Shown here one piece after another: positions 52,202 through 60,686 of a stretch of DNA of 64,000 nt. This DNA comes from CBDFKQ01 sp965248855 (GTDB lineage Bacteria > Bacteroidota > Bacteroidia > Cytophagales > 172606-1). The notes under the pieces are model-generated. The model had not been told where the DNA came from and searched no databases. It was given only the letters and a program-made list of their open reading frames with translations. How positions within the stretch are numbered: the first letter of the stretch is position 1; the number at the start of each line of letters is the position of its first letter. The stretch is taken from positions 434,001 through 498,000 of the forward strand of contig CBDFKQ010000014.1 of assembly GCA_965248855.1 (NCBI GenBank). Direction: 5' to 3'. Made by a program: the position numbers and the translations under genes.

Positions 52202-53206
52202 CTATTTTGATATCGCAACTTCAGGACAATTAACCAATGCCACATTTCCAGCTAAAATATGTGCCATCGCATCCTTTTCGGTTTTAACGCTGTTAAAGAA
52301 TTTATTATCCAATACCGTAACAGACCAAAGTGGAGAATAAGCAGCATCGCCGGGTACAGAAGCCACAAGGTTGTGAGCTTGCATGGTATTGCTTTCAACT
52401 TTAAAGCCGGAACCGGGGCCACCACCCGGCATATCGGGGTTGATTGCAAAAAATACATAAATATCATCAAAAGATACATCCGCACCTGAAGCTGTAATTG
52501 TACCTTTTAATGGAGCTTCTAAGAAAGTAAAATAAAAACATATTTGATTTTTGTACCACCCTTTCGTTAGGCCTGTGCTTCCACCACCAATGCGTAATGA
52601 GGCGGTTGAACCTTCCGGAACTATAGGACAATTAACAATATCATCCGTTGGCACTAACTTAAATTTACTTTTAAAAATACCATCTTCACTGGCAATTGTA
52701 TTGGCTACGTAATGATTGGGTACAATTACATTTACAACCTGCCAAAAATCGTTATAACTCTTGTCTCCGGGTATAGAATTTACTACCGCTAATTGACCGA
52801 CAACTTGGTTTTTTAGATCATTTTCATGATAAAAATGATAAATTACATCCGTATGCACACCCATGGCATGTGCATCAAAATTATAATATGTTACATGTTC
52901 TCCACTTGTGCTGAAACCATGTGTGATAAACGGTGCCTTGTCAAAGTTGATAGGTTCATTTGGCTTTGGGTAACCATCAGGGTTAGGAAAGCTATTTTTA
53001 AGGTCAGACCTTTTAAATAATATCCCTGCTGAATCACTAAACCGATCTATGTGGACTTTATGCGATTTATCAGGATCTCTATGTCCTCCCTCGGGAAATA
53101 ATCCGATTAATCTTTCACATGATGAAAGTGTAAGCAACGATAACATTACAAATGTTAGCAACTTTGCCGATTTTGATAGCTTAAGCAACTGATTGTTAAA
53201 TTTCAT
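52202..53206 (-). CDS. Lipoprotein with two repeated domains, function unknown
   Basis: This 334-residue protein has a lipoprotein signal (SLLTLSSC, lipid-bearing Cys30). The mature protein contains two similar segments: SIPGDKSYNDFWQVVNVIV ending in VNCP (about 144-194) and SVPGDAAYSPLWSVTVLDN ending in VNCP (about 283-328). This implies a duplicated beta-rich domain. The first part has several histidines and tyrosines (FDAHAMGVHTDVIYHFYHEN), possibly metal-binding. I do not recognise a named family with certainty. It is a single gene. Confidence 0.7.
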   Translation of the reverse strand: MKFNNQLLKLSKSAKLLTFVMLSLLTLSSCERLIGLFPEGGHRDPDKSHKVHIDRFSDSAGILFKRSDLKNSFPNPDGYPKPNEPINFDKAPFITHGFSTSGEHVTYYNFDAHAMGVHTDVIYHFYHENDLKNQVVGQLAVVNSIPGDKSYNDFWQVVNVIVPNHYVANTIASEDGIFKSKFKLVPTDDIVNCPIVPEGSTASLRIGGGSTGLTKGWYKNQICFYFTFLEAPLKGTITASGADVSFDDIYVFFAINPDMPGGGPGSGFKVESNTMQAHNLVASVPGDAAYSPLWSVTVLDNKFFNSVKTEKDAMAHILAGNVALVNCPEVAISK

Positions 53207-53605
53207 GATTTTCTTTTGTTTAGTTAATATATAGTTCTAAAGTCCAAACTAAGTAATTAAGTATCACGGAAGTATCACAGTAAAAAAGAATTCTTCCATT
53301 GCCCGCTCGATTGTGCCGGATGATTAACTTGTGTACAAAGGCCTTGCCCGGAGGCTCACAAATTTTACTCGTAAAAAATAAAAATAATCTAATCATTTAC
53401 TAAGATCAGACAATAGAAAAAAGTTACCAGTAGTTTTGGCAAACCAAATGATAAATAATACTGATAGATGCATATCAATCACATACAACCCGTTCTAAGA
53501 AGCTATTAAAAGATATTTTTATTAAAACAGGTAATGATTAATTCAAACAAATACATTTTATTTGATAGATAGTCTTAATATTTTTGTGCGTAATCTTAAA
53601 AATAA
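53207..53605. other. 399-bp divergent intergenic region before ispF
   Basis: It holds no coding frame, repeat or RNA that I can recognise. A possible -7 box TATTTTTG is at 53579-53586, 19 bases before the ispF start, without a well-placed -33 element. Confidence 0.5.
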
Positions 53606-54082
53606 ATGAAAATAAAAGTTGGTCAGGGTTATGATGTTCATCAATTAATTGAAGAAAGGCCATTTTGGTTAGGAGGAATAAAAATTTCAGAAAATTTTGG
53701 TGCATTGGGCCATTCCGATGCTGATGTATTGATTCATGCCATTTGCGATGCTTTGTTGGGTGCTGCTAATTTGAGGGATATCGGTTTCCATTTTTCAAAT
53801 ACAAATCCTAAATATAAGGATGTCGACAGCAAAGTATTGCTTGCAGAAGTAGTAAAACTTGTTCGTAATGAAGGGTATGAAATCAGTAATATAGATTCCA
53901 CAATTGTATTGGAAACTCCTAAAGTAAATCCACATATAGATGAAATGAAAAAAGTTTTATCATCAGCTATGCAAATCCCTGCAGAAGATATTTCAATTAA
54001 AGCCACCACATCCGAAACCATAGGTTTTGTAGGAAGGAGGGAAGGTGTTGAAGCTTATGCTGTTGTATTAATTTATAAATAA
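53606..54082 (+). CDS. ispF: 2-C-methyl-D-erythritol 2,4-cyclodiphosphate synthase
   Basis: This 158-residue enzyme shows the zinc ligands in KVGQGYDVHQL (Asp and His) and SDADVLIHAICDALLGA, plus the DIGFHFSNTNPKYKDVDS loop and the C-terminal KATTSETIGFVGRREGVEA. It forms trimers and makes methylerythritol cyclodiphosphate in the MEP isoprenoid pathway. The length is normal. It is not fused to IspD. Dxs is encoded elsewhere (27792). Confidence 0.97.
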   Translation: MKIKVGQGYDVHQLIEERPFWLGGIKISENFGALGHSDADVLIHAICDALLGAANLRDIGFHFSNTNPKYKDVDSKVLLAEVVKLVRNEGYEISNIDSTIVLETPKVNPHIDEMKKVLSSAMQIPAEDISIKATTSETIGFVGRREGVEAYAVVLIYK

Positions 54083-54181
54083 TCCCAAACAATAATTTTT
54101 TAGTTTTTTAGATCCTAAGCACCTTTTACACCCTCATTCCATTCTTTTTAATAACTTGCAGTTTTTAAAAGATTATAAAGA

Positions 54182-55603
54182 ATGAAAAAACTTTCTCCAC
54201 GCACAACTATTATTGCCGGCAGTATATTGTTCATAATATTAACAATTGGAGTAGTATTAGATGTTTATCAAATTACAAGTTTCCCTCCAATAGCAGCGGG
54301 TATTATTATTTGTGCATTCATTTATGTATTAATATTTGCTCCAACATTAACATACCGGATTTTTATTGGTATGATGATCGGCATTTTTATAGGCCATTAT
54401 TTTCCTGTTCAATTAATAAAAACAGGTAATTTTTCTATCGCCACTCAAGATTTAAAAGAGCTTGGCCATATCTTTCTTAATTTAATTAAAATGATAATTG
54501 CCCCACTTGTTTTATCAACAATAATAGTCGGTATTGCCAAATTGGGAGATTTTAAAACTGTAGGAAGGATAGGAGCAAAAACAATCGGATACTTTATGTT
54601 TGCAAGTATTTTATCCCTGATTTTAGGATTAATATTAGTAAACCTGTTTCAACCCGGGGCAGTAATGCATTTAGAGCTTCCTCCTGCAGGTATCGACACA
54701 GGTATACACGGCAAATTGCAATCTTTTAGTGATTTTGTTGACCATGTATTTCCAAAAAGTTTAATTGAAGCCATGACAAAAAATGAAATACTATCTATTT
54801 TAGTATTTTCCATTTTTTTCGGTATAGCCACCGCAGCTATTGGCGAACAGGGCAAAGTGGTAGTAAAAGCAATGGACGCCATATCGCATGTGATGTTAAA
54901 ACTCACAGGTTATGTAATGAATTTTGCACCTTATGGTGTGTTGGGTTCCTTAGCCGCTTTGGTAAGTAAAATCGGTTTATTAAAATTAATTCAAGTTTAC
55001 CCTTATCTCATCGGAATTTTTTATTTGGGTTTATTCATTTTTACGTTTGGGATTTTATTTGCAATTGCTACACTTGGAGGCATTCCATTTCTAAAACTTT
55101 TCAAATCTATAAAAGAACCTTTTATTTTGGCATTCAGCACTGCAAGTTCCGAATCTGCCATGCCAAAAGTAATTGAAAGTTTAGAAAAATTTGGTTGCAG
55201 CAGCAGAATAGTAAGTTTTGTTTTACCGCTTGGTTATTCTTTTAACCTTGATGGATCGATGATGAATATGACATTTGCAACCATGTTTATCGCCCAGTCT
55301 TACGGAATGCATTTAGGTTGGCAGCAACAGGTTTTAATGATGTTGATTTTAATGATTACAAGTAAAGGAATAGCCGGTGTGCCCCGTGCTTCTTTAGTTG
55401 TTGTTGCAGCCATATTGCCAACGTTTAGTATTCCATCAGAAGGTTTAGCATTATTATTAGGGATTGATCAAATTTTAGACATGGGCCGGTCTGCTACCAA
55501 TGTAATGGGTAACGCCGTTGCCACCGCCATGGTGAGCAAGTGGGAAGGTGAACTAAATATGAACAATGGACTTGAAATGCCGGAAAAAGTGCAAGAGATG
55601 TAA
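54182..55603 (+). CDS. Dicarboxylate/amino acid:cation symporter (DAACS family)
   Basis: This 473-residue membrane protein has the GltP/DctA fold. NLIKMIIAPLVLSTIIVGIA is typical of helix 3, and LAFSTASSESAMPKVIE is the serine-rich hairpin 1. LPLGYSFNLDGSMMNMTFAT is the NMDGT-like unwound helix, where this family usually has N-M/L-D-G; here the residues are NLDGS. RSATNVMGNAVATAMV is helix 8, with the substrate-binding D-x3-R-S-x2-N motif (DMGRSATN). It imports glutamate, aspartate or C4-dicarboxylates with protons or sodium. It starts 99 bases after ispF and may share its transcript. Confidence 0.92.
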   Translation: MKKLSPRTTIIAGSILFIILTIGVVLDVYQITSFPPIAAGIIICAFIYVLIFAPTLTYRIFIGMMIGIFIGHYFPVQLIKTGNFSIATQDLKELGHIFLNLIKMIIAPLVLSTIIVGIAKLGDFKTVGRIGAKTIGYFMFASILSLILGLILVNLFQPGAVMHLELPPAGIDTGIHGKLQSFSDFVDHVFPKSLIEAMTKNEILSILVFSIFFGIATAAIGEQGKVVVKAMDAISHVMLKLTGYVMNFAPYGVLGSLAALVSKIGLLKLIQVYPYLIGIFYLGLFIFTFGILFAIATLGGIPFLKLFKSIKEPFILAFSTASSESAMPKVIESLEKFGCSSRIVSFVLPLGYSFNLDGSMMNMTFATMFIAQSYGMHLGWQQQVLMMLILMITSKGIAGVPRASLVVVAAILPTFSIPSEGLALLLGIDQILDMGRSATNVMGNAVATAMVSKWEGELNMNNGLEMPEKVQEM

Positions 55604-55705
55604 AACCATGCTTTATAACCTCCTGAAAATTAGGCAAGGACCTTGGATTGCAACATTTTTGTATTCTTTAATTTTTTTTCTGAAAGGAAATAATTCATTC
55701 TTCCA

Positions 55706-55747
55706 AACAGTTCCCCTCCTTTTTTAAGGAGGGGTTAGGGGTGGTTA
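55706..55747. repeat. GGAGGGG hairpin repeat, copy 1
   Basis: The stem CCCCTCCTT (55713-55721) with AAGGAGGGG (55726-55734) is followed by TTAGGGGTGGTTA. Copies at 56496-56534 (opposite orientation) and 56617-56652 (same orientation) flank the coiled-coil gene. The motif is frequent in Bacteroidota genomes as far as I recall. Here it lies between two convergent genes. Confidence 0.7.
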
Positions 55748-55780
55748 TTTAAACATTTTTTTAACTTGTCCGGAGAGAAT

Positions 55781-56392
55781 TTAACAAGCCATCTTCATGT
55801 TTTCTTTCAGATAGGCTTTTATTGATTTATTTATCGGATTTTCTTCCTGTTCAAGTTTTATCTTCTCATAAAAATTAAAAACACTCTCTTTTGCCGTTTC
55901 GATTTTATTTTCTTCAGCAACCTTATTAAAATTTTGCTCTTGACTTTTAATTTCTGCCAAATCTATTTCAAGAGCGCTTAAGGCTTGTTTCAATTGTTCC
56001 TTTTTGGATTGGTTTAGAACCAGTTTTATAATATCTATTTTGCTTTTTCGCAAATTAAATTTGAAAAGTTTGTATTCGGCTTTAGTTTTCCAAGCAATTA
56101 ATTTATCGGCCACTTTTCCTTTTCCTGAAGCTGAAATAGCTGCATTTAAAGAAGTTATATTTTCTTTTTCTTCCTCAATTAAGGCATTCACGTTTTCAAG
56201 TTTAATTAAGGCTGCATAAATTCTGTATTCCAACCTTGCAATCTGATAAATAAATTGTTTTTGCTTAAGGGTTAATCTCATTAAACCGGTTTCGAGAGCA
56301 GCGGCAGAAGTAAGTTTATGTAGCATATTTTTATCTTGTCCGGTGTATTTTATCTGTTTGTTTATTAACCAAATTTCGTCATTTACTTTCAT
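55781..56392 (-). CDS. Hypothetical coiled-coil protein
   Basis: A protein of about 203 residues from ATG 56392 (MKVNDEIWLINKQIKY). It is almost entirely helical: Lys/Glu/Leu-rich coiled-coil sequence through LEYRIYAALIKLENVNALIEE, LNQSKKEQLKQALSALEIDL and FYEKIKLEQEENPINKSIKA. There is no signal peptide and no enzymatic motif. Inverted copies of a GGAGGGG hairpin lie on both sides of the gene. The function is unknown. Confidence 0.65.
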   Translation of the reverse strand: MKVNDEIWLINKQIKYTGQDKNMLHKLTSAAALETGLMRLTLKQKQFIYQIARLEYRIYAALIKLENVNALIEEEKENITSLNAAISASGKGKVADKLIAWKTKAEYKLFKFNLRKSKIDIIKLVLNQSKKEQLKQALSALEIDLAEIKSQEQNFNKVAEENKIETAKESVFNFYEKIKLEQEENPINKSIKAYLKENMKMAC

Positions 56393-56402
56393 ATAACCAT
56401 GA

Positions 56403-56443
56403 AAATATGAGTATCTTGATATCGAAATATTGATAATTTGAAT
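56403..56443. repeat. AT-rich palindrome relative
   Basis: AAATATGAGTATCTTGATAT is followed by CGAAATATTGATAATTTG. It is a divergent member of the ATGAATATAT-GATA family, just upstream of the coiled-coil gene's start on the minus strand. Confidence 0.45.
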
Positions 56444-56495
56444 GGGTTTATAATAATACAATAGCATAATAAAAAACGGTATTATGGTGCTATTT

Positions 56496-56534
56496 AACCA
56501 CCTCTAACCCCTCCTTAATCAAGGAGGGGAACTG
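56496..56534. repeat. GGAGGGG hairpin repeat, copy 2 (inverted)
   Basis: The order is reversed relative to copy 1: ACCACCTCTAAC, then CCCCTCCTTAATCAAGGAGG and GGAACTG. Together with copy 1 it brackets the coiled-coil gene like terminal inverted repeats. Confidence 0.7.
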
Positions 56535-56616
56535 CTTGGAGAGCACAAAATATATTTTCCGGTAAAAATTTTTTAAAATAATAAAACTAAAATTGTAAAG
56601 TGCTATGCTAGCAAAA

Positions 56617-56652
56617 CTCCCTCCTTTTTTCAAGGAGGGGTTGGGGTGGTAA
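56617..56652. repeat. GGAGGGG hairpin repeat, copy 3
   Basis: It reads AACTCCCTCCTTTTTTCAAG then GAGGGGTTGGGGTGGT, in the same orientation as copy 1. Confidence 0.7.
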
Positions 56653-56878
56653 ATACGAAACAACTAAAGATTTTATAAATCCGAGTTGATTGAGAAAATA
56701 ATCCTATCAGAAGATGGTGACTTTAGAGAATAGCGAAATTTAAAATTTTAAACCAATGTTTTAAACCGATAGCAACAAATCGGATAGAAATTTTTTTTTA
56801 AAATAGCTCTTATATATTTTGATTTCATTATCTTGCTTTCTTTATAGCAAATATTGGAATCAAAATATTATTGTAAAA

Positions 56879-58786
56879 GTGAAGTCTCTAAATCTCTATT
56901 CAAAAAAGTTTTTATTTATTTATTTCTTATTATGTTTCTCAATTACAAGCTTATCAGCACAAACCAATAATAAAGCAAGGGATAAATGGTCGGAAGAAGT
57001 TGCGTGGAAATGGGAAAAAAAAGTAGGCGTGATTAAAGGGTTTAATGCCCCTGTAGAAGCATATCCCGGTATGACAGAGGATGAAATATTTAAAAAAGCT
57101 CACAGCCTTGGATATAACAGTGTTAGAATTTGGATGCCGGCAAATGCAACGAAATGTGTAGAAAAATTGCATGAACTCCTTGGCATTGCCTCAAAATATA
57201 ATCTTACCATTTCACCGGTTTTACAATTACAAGATCACTTTGTTAATAAAGACCAGAAGATTGCAGAAAGCGAAGTTAGAAAATACTTAACAATGGTTTT
57301 AGGTGGGTTCCGAAACCATTCACGGATAGTTTTTTGGGATCTGGTAAACGAGCCGGCTATTAACTATTTTTTTAAGGGCGCTAAATGGACAAATGAAGCA
57401 CTTGCTGAGTTGGAATGGTGTAAAAAATCAATTTCAATTGCAAGAGAGATATCACCAAGTCAGCCAATTACAATTTCAGCACTTTATTTAACTGATCATA
57501 TTTACAAAAAGAACGATGTATTTACAAAGTTTAAAGAAGTAGCAGCAATGAGCGATGTCCATAATTTTCATTTATACGATTTGAGCGTAAACAGGATGCA
57601 GCCAATTGATGATATGGTAAAGATGTTAAAGGAAATTGGCAATCGCCCAATCGTTTGTACTGAAGCGGTTGCCCGAACACGTGGAGGAACATTTGCAAGA
57701 AGTTTAACTGCCTTTTCTAAATACCATATTCATTTTTATAACTGGGGCTTATATACCGGTGATGCAAATTGGGATACAGCTTGGGATTTAAGTTCTTTTG
57801 AACCCTATGAACCTTGGTTTCACGATGTTCTTCATCCGGATGGTACACCTTATGATTACCGCGACATTGACTGGATAAAAAATTTCCACTTTGCGGATAA
57901 AAATGAAGTGAGCGACCCTGGCGCTGAAATTACTGAACGTTGGAACAAATGGAGAGCATGGAAATGGATGGCAAATGCACCTATAAAAGGTTTAAATATT
58001 AAAAATAGTATAACAATACCTGATGTTGAGAAGACGATAAATGAAGCATCAATAGCCGGATACAATAACATCAGGATTAAGTGGGAGTATGTAGATTGGA
58101 AAAAGGATTCAGCATCATTTTATAAAAAATCAGACACATTGCTGTACTATGCAAATAAATATAATATTTCAGTTATGCCGGTGTTGCTCACAGATTTGGA
58201 TGCCAATAATTCGGTAAAAGATTTGACTGACTATGTAAGTAAGGTTGTTAAGAAGTATGGATTTGATATACGCATTCAGGCATGGGAATTATATTTGCAT
58301 CCCGGAGAAAGTGAAACTGACAGAAAAAAAATCACCTCTTTGTTAGGCTCTGTTTTTAGAGTAGCGCGTTTTGAATTTCCAAATCAACCCCTCACTGCTA
58401 CTCCATTAATGAAGGTTCGAAATTTTGAATCCGACTATGATTATAAAAAACATTTGGTTCATGGGCAGTGGTCGGGTTGGGATCGCATAGAATTTAGCGG
58501 TTCAGGAAATCCTGAACTATGTAATTATATCTGGAGTCTTTCTGATATTGTTTCGATGGACAGTGAGATGAAGGCTCCCGAAACAGGTTGGTTGCTCAAT
58601 ATCGCAAATCGTTATGGCCGCGCGGTAGTTTGCTCTAGTTGGAATTATCCGAATGAAAGCACTATAAGTGAAACGCTTGATTTATTCTCAAAAAACAAGG
58701 TGTATTGGTTCAATAATGGAATCAAATTAACGCCACAAATAATTAATTCATTCCGTTTTAGACAAACAGCAACTCCCAGAAGATAG
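56879..58786 (+). CDS. GH5-like glycoside hydrolase with duplicated, second-half-inactive barrel
   Basis: This 635-residue protein starts at GTG 56879 (MKSLNLYSKKFLFIYFLLCF), which gives a good signal peptide ending in LSAQ. The first half is a (beta/alpha)8 barrel with GH5/clan-A features: VRIWMPANATKCVEKLHELL, the acid/base Glu158 in FWDLVNEPA, and the nucleophile Glu262 in IVCTEAVARTRGG. The second half (about residue 352 on) repeats the same fold: WRAWKWMANAPIKGLNI, GYNNIRIKWE, NKYNISVMPVLL and RIQAWELYLHPGE. In it the two glutamates are replaced by His474 and Ser587. The substrate may be a xylan or mannan; it is followed by a GH27 gene and another hydrolase. Confidence 0.75.
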   Translation: MKSLNLYSKKFLFIYFLLCFSITSLSAQTNNKARDKWSEEVAWKWEKKVGVIKGFNAPVEAYPGMTEDEIFKKAHSLGYNSVRIWMPANATKCVEKLHELLGIASKYNLTISPVLQLQDHFVNKDQKIAESEVRKYLTMVLGGFRNHSRIVFWDLVNEPAINYFFKGAKWTNEALAELEWCKKSISIAREISPSQPITISALYLTDHIYKKNDVFTKFKEVAAMSDVHNFHLYDLSVNRMQPIDDMVKMLKEIGNRPIVCTEAVARTRGGTFARSLTAFSKYHIHFYNWGLYTGDANWDTAWDLSSFEPYEPWFHDVLHPDGTPYDYRDIDWIKNFHFADKNEVSDPGAEITERWNKWRAWKWMANAPIKGLNIKNSITIPDVEKTINEASIAGYNNIRIKWEYVDWKKDSASFYKKSDTLLYYANKYNISVMPVLLTDLDANNSVKDLTDYVSKVVKKYGFDIRIQAWELYLHPGESETDRKKITSLLGSVFRVARFEFPNQPLTATPLMKVRNFESDYDYKKHLVHGQWSGWDRIEFSGSGNPELCNYIWSLSDIVSMDSEMKAPETGWLLNIANRYGRAVVCSSWNYPNESTISETLDLFSKNKVYWFNNGIKLTPQIINSFRFRQTATPRR

Positions 58787-58925
58787 ATTTTTTTAATCAC
58801 CAATTAATAGAATGGTATTTTCTAATAAAAAAAATCATATATCTGTGAAGTAATTATTTTGATCTTAATGGAGATCACAATTATAAAAAAGGAATATTAA
58901 TGAACTAACAGTCAAGCAAAAAATC

Positions 58926-60563
58926 GTGAAAAGCAAACTCATTTTACTCACAACCTTCATCATTATAAATATTTACTGCAACTCGTTTGCTCAAAAGCCG
59001 GGTTGGGCACCCAGGCCACCTATGGGATGGAACAGCTGGAACCATTTCGGTCAAAATATTAACGAAAAGTTGATTATGGAGATTGCAGATGCTATGGTTT
59101 CCAGCGGGATGAAAGATGCAGGTTTTGAATATATTGTAATAGATGACGGATGGGAAAGAGGTTTGGCCAAAAGTTTGATCAATGATAAAGAAACCCCCGG
59201 GCGGGATACCAATGGAAAAATATTGGTTGACAGTGTTAAATTTCCTCATGGAATTAAATATTTAGCAGATTATATCCATTCGAAAGGTTTGAAATTCGGA
59301 ATCTACACCTCTCCCGGTCCTGCTACATGCGGTGGTCATACAGGCAGTGAAGATTACGAAGAAAAAGATGTGAATACCTTCGCTGATTGGGGAGCCGATT
59401 TCATTAAACTTGATTGGTGCAGTTGTAATAAAGATGGAAAAGAAGTACTTACTAAATGGCGTACAGCGTTAAATAATGCATCTCGCCCCATTGTACTTAG
59501 TGCAAATACAATCTATTTATTCGATTGGCTTCCGGAGGTTGGAGATATGTGGCGCACAAGCGGTGACATTCAGGCTACGTGGATCAGCGACCCTTATAAG
59601 TTTAAAATATTCCCGGGTATAAGTGATGTTATATTTATGAATGCTTACTCACCTATAAAGCAAAAACCGTCAGCGTGGAACGACCCGGATATGTTACAAG
59701 TATGTAATTGGGATTTACCGCTCGAAGAAAGTAAATCACATTTTAGCTTGTGGGCTATATTTGGTGCGCCCATGCTGGCAGGAAACGACCTTCGTAATAT
59801 GTCGTCGCAGGCAATAAAAATATTAACCAATCGCGAGGTTATTGAGGTGGATCAAGATCCACTTGGACATCAGGGGGTGATGATTAAAGGTCAAAAATAT
59901 GGTATACAACTTTGGGCAAAAAAACTTCTTAAATACAGCGATTATGCAATTTTGCTATTGAATAACCATTCCGATTCGGCGTCGGTTACATTCAGTGCCG
60001 GTGATTTGGGCTTGAAGGACCCGGTTTTTCTGCGTGATTTATGGAAACATCAGGACTTAGGTTCTTTCTCAACACCTTATACTGTAAAACTACCGGCACA
60101 TGGTGTAGCTATGCTTAAAGTTAGTGCGAACGAATATCCTGTTAAACTTCCGGAGTTTAAAGCGCCTGAGCTGCCGGTCGGAACTGTTATAGAAGCTGAA
60201 GATGCTTATGAGTTTCAGGCCGGATATATTTCGAATAAGATAAAGGGCTTCACCGGTAGTGGTTATGTAATAGGGCAAAATCATGAATGGGCCGGACTTA
60301 ATGTATCATGGAGGTATTTTATTCCCGCAAAAGTCAGTTATAAAATAACTTTTAAATACTTTAACCCCAATAACGAGAATTTGAAATATTCATGTAATGA
60401 TCAAAAAGTTATTTTGGCGCCTTGTAAAAAAGGCAAATGGAATACGGTAAGCACTGTGGTTAATTTAGAAAAAGGACTTCAAACAATTTCTATAAACTCT
60501 GAATCATGCCAAAAGAATACGGTAGCTATCGATAACGTGTTGTTTGAAAAGGTTACCAATTAA
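58926..60563 (+). CDS. GH27 alpha-galactosidase with C-terminal carbohydrate-binding module
   Basis: This 545-residue secreted protein (signal peptide ending near CNSFAQ) has the GH27 signatures APRPPMGWNSWNHFG, YIVIDDGWERG and GLKFGIYTSPGPATCGGHTG. The nucleophile is Asp163 in KLDWCSC and the acid/base Asp214 in DMWRTSGDI. SAWNDPDMLQVCN follows, and then a beta-sandwich domain. The last ~120 residues (IEAEDAYEFQAGY ... TVAIDNVLFEKV) look like a CBM35/CBM6-type module. It should release alpha-galactose or alpha-N-acetylgalactosamine, or L-arabinopyranose, from side chains. The start is GTG 58926. It is part of a three-hydrolase cluster. Confidence 0.9.
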   Translation: MKSKLILLTTFIIINIYCNSFAQKPGWAPRPPMGWNSWNHFGQNINEKLIMEIADAMVSSGMKDAGFEYIVIDDGWERGLAKSLINDKETPGRDTNGKILVDSVKFPHGIKYLADYIHSKGLKFGIYTSPGPATCGGHTGSEDYEEKDVNTFADWGADFIKLDWCSCNKDGKEVLTKWRTALNNASRPIVLSANTIYLFDWLPEVGDMWRTSGDIQATWISDPYKFKIFPGISDVIFMNAYSPIKQKPSAWNDPDMLQVCNWDLPLEESKSHFSLWAIFGAPMLAGNDLRNMSSQAIKILTNREVIEVDQDPLGHQGVMIKGQKYGIQLWAKKLLKYSDYAILLLNNHSDSASVTFSAGDLGLKDPVFLRDLWKHQDLGSFSTPYTVKLPAHGVAMLKVSANEYPVKLPEFKAPELPVGTVIEAEDAYEFQAGYISNKIKGFTGSGYVIGQNHEWAGLNVSWRYFIPAKVSYKITFKYFNPNNENLKYSCNDQKVILAPCKKGKWNTVSTVVNLEKGLQTISINSESCQKNTVAIDNVLFEKVTN

Positions 60564-60686
60564 TAGTTAACAGGCAAATTTTCAAAATATGGAAAAGAGC
60601 TGATAAATTATCAGAAGTAAGTGATTTTTTTTAAAAGTTAGTATCGATTTAAAAATAGTTAATTATCAAATTAAAAGAACCTTTAA

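Larger units (their letters stand above)
56468..56878. other. 411-bp intergenic region with two GGAGGGG hairpins
   Basis: Two GGAGGGG hairpin repeats (56496-56534 and 56617-56652) are listed separately. The rest is AT-rich and includes the spacer before the GH5-like gene. A frame opening at a TTG (56819) is disregarded in favour of the GTG at 56879. Confidence 0.6.

Noticed and set aside
56819..56878. Upstream extension of the GH5-like protein from a TTG start
   Set aside because: It would place an additional 20 residues in front of an otherwise complete signal peptide that begins at GTG 56879.
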